Source: Clostridiales bacterium
GTDB lineage: Bacteria > Bacillota > Clostridia > Christensenellales > CAG-138
Assembly: GCA_004557245.1 (NCBI GenBank)
Contig: SFEL01000009.1
Location: forward strand, 1 to 64,000
Direction: 5' to 3'
Length of the DNA: 64,000 bases
The position numbers were made by a program, and so were the translations under genes. Below the pieces are notes generated by a model, which saw nothing but the letters and a program-made list of their open reading frames with translations, had not been told where the DNA came from and made no database searches. This document shows, piece after piece, positions 58,496-64,000 of this stretch; the first letter of the stretch is position 1, and every line of letters starts with the position of its first letter.

Positions 58496-59287
58496 ATGGG
58501 GAAGATAGAACTGCAAAACATTTGCTTTCAATATGCCGGCAATAGTAGCATGACGCTTGAGAATATAAACCTGAGCGTAAATGCCGGCGAGTTCGTATGT
58601 GTGCTGGGGACAAGCGGTTGTGGTAAAAGCACTCTGCTTTCCATACTTTGCGGCCTTCAGCGGCCCTCCAGCGGCAAGTTCCTCATTGACGGAAAAGAAA
58701 TCACTGGCCCGGGGCCCGAGCGGGGGGTAGTGTTTCAGCACTACTCCCTGTTCCCCTGGCTTACGGCTAAGGAGAATATCATCTTTGGTATAAAGCAGGT
58801 CCGGAAAGATCTGCCCAAAAAAGAAATAGAAAACATAGCCCAGGCCTATATGGCCAAGGTTGGGCTTGAAGGCTTTGAAAGCAACAAGCCCGCACAGCTT
58901 TCCGGCGGTCAGCAGCAGCGCGTGGCGATAGCGCGTGCGCTTGCTATGAATGCCGAAATATTGCTTTTGGATGAACCATTTGGCGCAGTGGATACCAAAA
59001 ACCGGCGTACCCTGCAAAAATTGGTATGCGATCTTCATGAATCTGAGAAAAAGACGTTTATCTTTGTCACCCACGATGTTGAAGAATCCATCCTGCTGGC
59101 AGACCGCATAGTGTTTATGATTCCTCATCAGATCTATCAGGTAATAGATGTAAATCTGCCAAAGCCCAGAGAATATGAGCAGATCAGGAACGACAGTGAT
59201 TTTGTTGCGCTGCGTAAGATGCTCATCGATCTGTTCTACGAAAAGTATAAGGACTTTAGTTATGAATCTGCGGAGGCCAAGCTGTAA
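58496..59287 (+). CDS. ABC transporter ATP-binding protein, SsuB-like
   Basis: 263 residues with Walker A GTSGCGKST, signature LSGGQQQRVAIARAL, Walker B ILLLDEPFGAVDT and VTHDVEESILLADR. Full length for the nitrate/sulfonate/taurine group, unlike the short one at 12029. Its TAA overlaps the permease ATG. Confidence 0.95.
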   Translation: MGKIELQNICFQYAGNSSMTLENINLSVNAGEFVCVLGTSGCGKSTLLSILCGLQRPSSGKFLIDGKEITGPGPERGVVFQHYSLFPWLTAKENIIFGIKQVRKDLPKKEIENIAQAYMAKVGLEGFESNKPAQLSGGQQQRVAIARALAMNAEILLLDEPFGAVDTKNRRTLQKLVCDLHESEKKTFIFVTHDVEESILLADRIVFMIPHQIYQVIDVNLPKPREYEQIRNDSDFVALRKMLIDLFYEKYKDFSYESAEAKL

Positions 59288-60210
59288 TGCCCAGAATGGA
59301 AAAGCTCAATCTGCAAAGCCCGATCTTTAAGGTCGTTAATATCCCCAATATATTGTTTGCGGCTATACTGTATATGATAAGCCTTCCCCCTTTGGTAAAA
59401 ACCAAGCCGCCGGCCATGCTTATCATAGTGATCTGCCTTATAGAGCTGTACTTCATAATTGGTTATCTGGTTCAGCATAAGCGCAGCTGCCATGACATCA
59501 GCTGCATACTGTTTGCTTTTTTTGCCATTTGGGAGTACTCGTCAAAAACCGGCAAGGCGCACTCGCTGCGGATGCCGCCCATGGAAAACGTGCTGTATGT
59601 ACTGTATTCCCATCGGGGTGAACTGCTGAAGGGCCTGGTGAGCTCCCTTGAGCTCATGCTTTGGGGCGTTACCATAGCCCTTGCAAGCTCCGTTGTGTTC
59701 GGCATTCTGGTAGGGTGGTTCACCCGCCCCAGAGAGGCCATAATGCCCATCGTAAGGGTAATCAGCCCGATACCGGCCCTTGCTTATACCACCTATGTGG
59801 TGGGCTGTATGCCCAGCTTCAAAAGCTCGTCCATAGTGGTGATATTTCTGAGCGTATTCTGGCCTCTGTTTTCTCAGGTCATACGCACGGTGGGCACCAT
59901 GGATAAGCGCATTATTGAATCTGCCAGGGTAATGAATGTTGGCAGCATTACCATGATAAAGGATATAGTTTATCCCTATGTACTGCCCACGGTGCTGCGC
60001 TATCTGCCCTCATCGCTGTCAACGGCATTCATGTGCCTTACCGGTGCTGAGATGATAGGCGCGTCCTCGGGACTGGGCTTTTTCATACGCAAGTATGCCG
60101 AGTACGCAAACTACACCAACGTGCTTGCAGGCATCATTTTCATGGGCCTGGTAGTGACCATGCTCAGCAGCCTTGTGAAGCTGGTGCAGAAGAAGTTTAT
60201 AAAGTGGTAA
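59287..60210 (+). CDS. ABC transporter permease, SsuC-like
   Basis: 307 residues: two extra N-terminal helices (about 22-60), then the binding-protein-dependent permease domain with IIESARVMNVGSITMIKDIVYPYVLP as the coupling motif. It overlaps the ATPase gene by one base (TAATG). Confidence 0.93.
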   Translation: MPRMEKLNLQSPIFKVVNIPNILFAAILYMISLPPLVKTKPPAMLIIVICLIELYFIIGYLVQHKRSCHDISCILFAFFAIWEYSSKTGKAHSLRMPPMENVLYVLYSHRGELLKGLVSSLELMLWGVTIALASSVVFGILVGWFTRPREAIMPIVRVISPIPALAYTTYVVGCMPSFKSSSIVVIFLSVFWPLFSQVIRTVGTMDKRIIESARVMNVGSITMIKDIVYPYVLPTVLRYLPSSLSTAFMCLTGAEMIGASSGLGFFIRKYAEYANYTNVLAGIIFMGLVVTMLSSLVKLVQKKFIKW

Positions 60211-60268
60211 CAGCACTCGAGAGGGCGCCTTTGGCGTTACCGAAAAACATATCTACTGGAGAAAAATT

Positions 60269-61039
60269 ATGCGTTATATAGGATTCGATGTGGGTTCTAC
60301 CTGCACTAAGGCAGTGGTTCTGGATGAACAGGGCAGCCTGGTCTTCAGTAAAGTCGTTCCTACGGGTTGGAACTGCATTGAAACGGCCGAGGGCCTGCTC
60401 AGTGAGCTGGAGGCGCAGAATATCCATAAAAAAGACGCGAGAATAGTCGCCACAGGCTATGGACGGGTATCCATACCTTTTGCCCATAAGACTGTTACAG
60501 AGATCTCGTGCCATGGAAGAGGCGCGGCCTGGCTGTTCAAAAGCGACGCCTTTACCGTTATAGATATAGGCGGACAGGATACCAAGATAATCGAGGTAAA
60601 GGACGGCCGAGTCCAGAACTTTATCATGAACGACAAATGCTCCGCAGGAACCGGCCGCTTTTTGGACATCATGGCGGGAACGCTGGGCGTAAGGCTGGAT
60701 GAGCTTTGCGAGCTGGCCCGTCAGAGTGAAAACCATGTAAGCATATCCTCAATGTGCACCGTATTTGCGGAATCCGAGGTGGTGAGCCTCATAGGCCGCG
60801 GCACGAACAAAGAGGATATCGCATACGGCATAGTGGAGTCCATCGCAAGCAAGGTATGGGGGCAGCTGGGAAGGCTCAGTGTCAACGGCGGCGATTTCTA
60901 TCTTTCGGGCGGCCTGTGCGAATTGCCGTTTATACTGGAGATGCTTTCTGAAAAGATAGGAACGTCGGTTAAAAGCGCTCCTCTTGCCCGCTACGCCGGG
61001 GCGATAGGCGCCGCTCTTTATGCTCAGAATATGAAATAA
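60269..61039 (+). CDS. Acyl-CoA dehydratase-type activase (ATP-dependent electron donor)
   Basis: 256 residues of the ASKHA ATPase fold: GFDVGSTCTKAVVLDE, VIDIGGQDTK and LSGG near the end. Two cysteines, Cys124 (NDKCSAGTGRF) and Cys163 (SSMCTVFAESE), match those that hold the [4Fe-4S] cluster between the two subunits of HgdC-type activases. It uses ATP to push low-potential electrons into the partner reductase. It is oxygen sensitive in known members. The two following large genes encode likely partners. Confidence 0.95.
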   Translation: MRYIGFDVGSTCTKAVVLDEQGSLVFSKVVPTGWNCIETAEGLLSELEAQNIHKKDARIVATGYGRVSIPFAHKTVTEISCHGRGAAWLFKSDAFTVIDIGGQDTKIIEVKDGRVQNFIMNDKCSAGTGRFLDIMAGTLGVRLDELCELARQSENHVSISSMCTVFAESEVVSLIGRGTNKEDIAYGIVESIASKVWGQLGRLSVNGGDFYLSGGLCELPFILEMLSEKIGTSVKSAPLARYAGAIGAALYAQNMK

Positions 61040-61054
61040 ACCGGAGGATGGAAT

Positions 61055-62209
61055 ATGGAGGAATTAAAACTTCCAGAACGCTTTGAGGAATACTCAGAAG
61101 GACGGAAAGCCGGCTTCCTTAAGATGAAGGCGGCAAAGGAAAGCGGACGTAAGGTAGCAGGCTACTTCTGCACCTATACCCCGCTGGAGGTGCTGGATGC
61201 TGCGGGCATGCTTTCGGTGAGCCTTTGCGGCATGAGCAACGAAACTATCCCGGCAGCGGAGACGGTTCTGCCAAAAAACTTATGCCCCCTTATCAAATCC
61301 AGCTATGGTTTTGCCATTACGGACAAGTGCCCGTATACCTATTGGTCCGACCTGATCGTTGGCGAAACCACATGCGACGGGAAAAAGAAAATGTACGACC
61401 TGCTGGGGCAGCGCAAGAGAATGTACGTGCTTCAGATACCCCAGGGGATAGACCGCACATATTCCCGCCAGCTTTGGATCAGCGAGGTTCGTCGCTTTAT
61501 CGATTTTATAAGCAGGGAAACCGGCGTTGAAATAATCAACGAGATGCTGCGCAAAGCCGCTGACAGGCGAAATGAGCTGCGCCGCGCCCGATCGGAGCTT
61601 ATGGAGCTTCAGCGCCTTTCCCCGGTACCGGTATCCGGACAGAAGCTTTATAAATTCTTGGAAGGGCTTAATTATAATTTTGACCTTGAAGATGCCATAG
61701 CTTCCACCCGCGCCCTCACCGCCGAAATACGCAAGGCATACGAGGAAGCTGACGATATAAGAAAAGAAGAAAGGCGAATTCTCATTACCGGATGCCCCAT
61801 CGGGGGAGTGTTGGAAAAAGTCGTGGGCGCCGTGGAACGCAGCGGCGGCGCCGTCGTCTGCTATGAAAACTGCAGCGGCATTAAGGCCGCCCGCTGTTTC
61901 GTGGATACGGAACGGGAGGATATGGCGGAGGCCATTGCCGACGCGTATCTTAATATCGGCTGTTCCGTAATGTCGCCTAACACCAGACGCATGGAAAACC
62001 TGCCTGAGTTGATCCGGGAATTCGGCGCGGAGGGCGTAATTGACGTAACCCTTCAGACCTGCACCACTTACATGATAGAAACACGGGCCATCCGCAAGCT
62101 GTGCGAAGGACTGAACATACCCTACATGTCGCTGGAGACTGACTATTCTCAGGAGGATGCGGGGCAAATCGACACGCGCATATCGGCGTTCATTGAGACG
62201 CTATGCTGA
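61055..62209 (+). CDS. Double-cubane-type anaerobic reductase, paralogue 1 (2-hydroxyacyl-CoA dehydratase family)
   Basis: 384 residues, similar in length to double-cubane cluster proteins (DCCP) and to E. coli YjiM. Cysteines that align with paralogue 2 are Cys39, Cys77 (LCPLIKSSYG), Cys92, Cys107 (GETTCDGKKKMY), Cys269 and Cys273 (CYENC), Cys303 and Cys336. It has no separate alpha/beta subunit pair of the classical dehydratase, and no CoA-transferase lies nearby. In studied DCCPs such proteins reduce small molecules with ATP-driven electrons. The substrate here is unknown. GGAGG precedes the ATG. Confidence 0.88.
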   Translation: MEELKLPERFEEYSEGRKAGFLKMKAAKESGRKVAGYFCTYTPLEVLDAAGMLSVSLCGMSNETIPAAETVLPKNLCPLIKSSYGFAITDKCPYTYWSDLIVGETTCDGKKKMYDLLGQRKRMYVLQIPQGIDRTYSRQLWISEVRRFIDFISRETGVEIINEMLRKAADRRNELRRARSELMELQRLSPVPVSGQKLYKFLEGLNYNFDLEDAIASTRALTAEIRKAYEEADDIRKEERRILITGCPIGGVLEKVVGAVERSGGAVVCYENCSGIKAARCFVDTEREDMAEAIADAYLNIGCSVMSPNTRRMENLPELIREFGAEGVIDVTLQTCTTYMIETRAIRKLCEGLNIPYMSLETDYSQEDAGQIDTRISAFIETLC

Positions 62210-62442
62210 AAACCAAAGTAAGCTGTACGGTAGTATCATTTTCCAACATGACCTCTGCCCTTGCTATGGAGGAGGCGTGCCGGAAGTACGGTATGCCGGG
62301 AAGTATCATACCGGTGCCGAATCAGATCACCGCAAGCTGCGGCTTTGCCTGGCGCGCTTCAGCGGAAGACCGGGAGAAGATAGAAGATTTTCTCAAAGAA
62401 AAGGGCCTGACTTTCGACCAGGTATACACACTTGAATTATAA
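62203..62442 (+). CDS. DUF3343 (putative Se/S carrier-like) protein
   Basis: 79 residues with the DUF3343 pattern: FSNMTSALAMEEACRKYGMPGSIIPVPNQITASCGFAWR. Proteins of this family have been linked by gene neighbourhood to selenium or sulfur metabolism; a conserved Cys in ITASCGF fits a carrier role, but this is unproven. The start overlaps paralogue 1 by 7 bases, so it is translationally coupled to the reductase. Confidence 0.88.
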   Translation: MLKTKVSCTVVSFSNMTSALAMEEACRKYGMPGSIIPVPNQITASCGFAWRASAEDREKIEDFLKEKGLTFDQVYTLEL

Positions 62443-62472
62443 CGGTACTTTTTTGAAAGGATCGCAACTTTT

Positions 62473-63666
62473 ATGGAAAGCTTAAAAGATCGTACCCAGG
62501 AATTACAGGATATTATGGACGAGTTCGCCGGCGCCAAGAAAAACGCCAGCATTTTCGTCAAGGAGGCCGCCGAAAAGGGGGATATAGTTATAGGCTCCTT
62601 CTGCCAATATGCCCCTATGGAGATAATCAACGCGGGGGGTATGTACAACGTGCTGCTCTGCGGCTTCAACTATGATCCGCCGATCCCCCTTGCGGAGACC
62701 GAACTGCCGGCAAATCTTTGCCCCCTTATAAAGTCCAGCTATGGCAACATACTCGGCAAGACCTGCCCCTTCGCCTTCTATTCCGATTTGATCGTGGGTG
62801 AGACTACCTGCGACGGCAAGAAAAAGATGTATGAGATGCTCTCGGAGCTAAAGCAGATGCACGTTATTCACCTGCCCAATATCCCCGACCGAGAACGTTC
62901 GCTGGAAAGCTGGAAGGAAGAGCTTATACGCTTTAAGGAGGCGCTGGAGGAGCGCTTCGGCGTGAAGATAACCGACGAAAAGCTTCGGGAATCCATCCAT
63001 ATACTCAACCAGGAGCGCAGCCAGATGGCACAGCTTTATGAGCTGGGCAAGCTGGATCCCCCCGCCGCCACCGGATTGCAGATGCGCAGCGTTCTTACGG
63101 CTGAATACTTTATGCTGGATAAGAAAAACAAGCTGGAAAAGACCGAGCGCATGCTCAACCTGATGAGGGAACAATGGGAAACTGGCAAGGGCCCCTACAA
63201 GCCGGATCAGCACCCGCTGCGCATATTGGTTTCCGGCGCGGGCATAGACGGCGTTGTGGATAAGACACTTGGCGTTATTGAAGAGCTGGGGGCGGCTATC
63301 GTATGCTACGAGGGCTGCTGCGGCATAATGAATATGCGCCGGCCCGTTGATGAGAGCCCCGAGGCCGATCCCATGACGGCAATCGCGGATAAGTACCTTG
63401 AGGTTCCCTGCGCGGTAATGTCGCCCAATACCCGCCGTTTCGAGCAGCTGCGCAGCACCCTTGCGGAATGGAAGGTAGATGGCGTTATCAGCATCACCGT
63501 TCATGCTTGTACTCCATTTGATGTGGAGAGCAAAAAGATAGAAGACATCTGTGCCGAAGAAGGCGTGCCCTTCCTGCATGTCCGCACCGACTACTCTCCC
63601 GGCGACGAAGGCCAGCTTCGCACCCGCATAGAGGCTTTCCTGGAAATGCTGGAGAATAACAGATAG
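62473..63666 (+). CDS. Double-cubane-type anaerobic reductase, paralogue 2 (2-hydroxyacyl-CoA dehydratase family)
   Basis: 397 residues with the same layout as paralogue 1. Aligned cysteines: Cys44, Cys83 (NLCPLIKSSYG), Cys98, Cys113 (GETTCDGKKKMY), Cys278, Cys282 (CYEGCCG), Cys313 and Cys346; Cys283 is extra. Shared SPNTRR and DYS segments. The two may form a heterodimer or act on different substrates with one activase. Last gene of the operon; AAAGGA lies 18 bases upstream of the ATG. Confidence 0.88.
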   Translation: MESLKDRTQELQDIMDEFAGAKKNASIFVKEAAEKGDIVIGSFCQYAPMEIINAGGMYNVLLCGFNYDPPIPLAETELPANLCPLIKSSYGNILGKTCPFAFYSDLIVGETTCDGKKKMYEMLSELKQMHVIHLPNIPDRERSLESWKEELIRFKEALEERFGVKITDEKLRESIHILNQERSQMAQLYELGKLDPPAATGLQMRSVLTAEYFMLDKKNKLEKTERMLNLMREQWETGKGPYKPDQHPLRILVSGAGIDGVVDKTLGVIEELGAAIVCYEGCCGIMNMRRPVDESPEADPMTAIADKYLEVPCAVMSPNTRRFEQLRSTLAEWKVDGVISITVHACTPFDVESKKIEDICAEEGVPFLHVRTDYSPGDEGQLRTRIEAFLEMLENNR

Positions 63667-63687
63667 CTGATGATAGTATATTTTAAA

Positions 63688-63840
63688 GTGTCAAAAAAGT
63701 GGCTGAACGCCACTTTTTTAGCTTTCTGACATACCCCTAAAAGAATCTTTAATTGCCATTGCGTGGCAATTTGCCTTTGTCGTCAGAGCCGGATTGAATA
63801 TAATGGCCCTGATAGCCCCACTCGGGATTTATGGGCAGAC
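63688..63840 (-). mobile_element. Structured repeat, diverged copy D (inverted)
   Basis: The first 32 bases (63688-63719), with the AAAAAAGTGGC hairpin, match the end of copy C exactly in reverse. A later 21-base match (63780-63800) to the centre of copy B is also inverted. The far end (GGGATTTATGGGCAGAC) is a degraded terminal repeat. The middle has diverged or been replaced. It lies directly before the terminator at 63841-63867, again at a gene end, but no flanking direct repeat is clear. Confidence 0.75.
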
Positions 63841-63867
63841 AAAAGCCCAGACATTGTCTGGGCTTTT
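63841..63867. terminator. Bidirectional terminator
   Basis: A perfect 12-bp palindrome AAAAGCCCAGAC/GTCTGGGCTTTT with ATT loop between the reductase operon and the convergent tRNA gene. Confidence 0.9.
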
Positions 63868-63897
63868 AGGATGCAAATTCTTTTTGATGCACCATTA

Positions 63898-63973
63898 TGG
63901 TACCCGATAGGGGAGTCGAACCCCTGTTCCCGCCGTGAGAGGGCGGTGTCCTAGGCCACTAGACGAATCGAGC
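63898..63973 (-). tRNA. tRNA-Glu (anticodon CTC)
   Basis: A 76-base cloverleaf on the minus strand with a seven-pair acceptor stem (two G-U pairs), D arm, anticodon stem CCGCC/GGCGG with loop CTCTCAC (anticodon CTC), T stem GGGGT/CCCTA-type with loop TTCGACTC, and encoded CCA. Confidence 0.93.
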
Positions 63974-64000
63974 AAGCACAATTAATTATACATATTTTCG

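Noticed and set aside
60269..63666. A 2-hydroxyglutarate fermentation (HgdCAB) cluster
   Set aside because: Both large proteins look like single-type DCCP/YjiM members with a GETTCDGKKKMY motif, and there is no CoA-transferase or hydroxyacid dehydrogenase; an importer is present instead.
63688..63973. Prophage or island integration site at tRNA-Glu
   Set aside because: No integrase and no duplicated tRNA end are visible; the neighbouring repeat belongs to the dispersed family.
1..64000. CRISPR arrays, rRNA genes and complete insertion sequences
   Set aside because: No regularly spaced repeats, rRNA sequence or transposase gene was seen.

Overview
The window looks like a chromosome segment of an anaerobic, probably gut-type member of the Bacillota, class Clostridia. 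The evidence is the S10-spc-alpha ribosomal protein cluster running straight into ecfA1-ecfA2-ecfT-truA, a KOW-domain protein between map and infA, the zinc-ribbon S14 (rpsZ), a CIRCE-controlled groESL, a stand-alone Spo0A-type DNA-binding domain, and oxygen-sensitive 2-hydroxyacyl-CoA-dehydratase-type enzymes. Below class level I cannot place it. No phage, CRISPR array, complete insertion sequence or rRNA operon is visible.

Layout. 0-7 kb: a YqeB-type selenium/molybdenum-hydroxylase accessory gene, a zinc-ribbon protein, a TAXI-type TRAP transporter (receptor plus fused permease) and a sodium-dependent NSS transporter. 7.2-12 kb: a Spo0A_C-like protein, a polytopic membrane protein, a cyclophilin, a chorismate mutase and a tandem family 2 glycosyltransferase. 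12-15 kb (minus strand): a Crp/Fnr-type regulator followed by an SsuABC-like importer. 15-22.7 kb: a decayed ABC ATPase, dCMP deaminase, groESL, an alanine/glycine:sodium symporter, and a divergent KdpE/KdpD-like two-component pair without a Kdp pump. 23-39.3 kb: a 32-gene block (rpsJ to rplQ) with secY, adk, map, infA and rpoA. 39-46.3 kb: ECF energy-coupling module, truA, an ECF S component, rmuC, deoD. 46.5-55.7 kb: a PLP enzyme, an E2-like acyltransferase, threonine synthase, and a BMP-type nucleoside importer. 55.8-57 kb: two membrane proteins. 57.3-63.7 kb: a second NMT1/SsuA-type importer in one operon with an ATP-dependent activase, two double-cubane-type reductases and a DUF3343 protein. 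A tRNA-Glu closes the window.

Two signals stand out. First, a family of about 200-250-bp structured repeats occurs four times (5277-5478, 7237-7434, 11761-12007, and a diverged copy at 63688-63840). Three copies are flanked by direct repeats of 29, 8 and 20 bp. In two cases the duplicated target is an entire transcription terminator hairpin, and removing one element restores a longer perfect palindrome. This looks like a non-autonomous mobile element that targets hairpins and makes target duplications of variable length. Second, the 57.3-63.7 kb operon couples import of an unknown small molecule to an ATP-driven low-potential reductase with two paralogous catalytic proteins, which suggests a reductive pathway whose substrate is not known.

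The nutrient importers (TAXI-TRAP, NSS, two SsuABC-like, BMP nucleoside, ECF, AGCS) and the purine nucleoside phosphorylase point to a scavenging, amino-acid- and nucleoside-using anaerobe. Several candidate regulatory sites are readable: CIRCE, a Crp-type palindrome over the regulator's own start site, three phased repeats between the two-component genes, and long structured leaders before rpsJ and rpsM.
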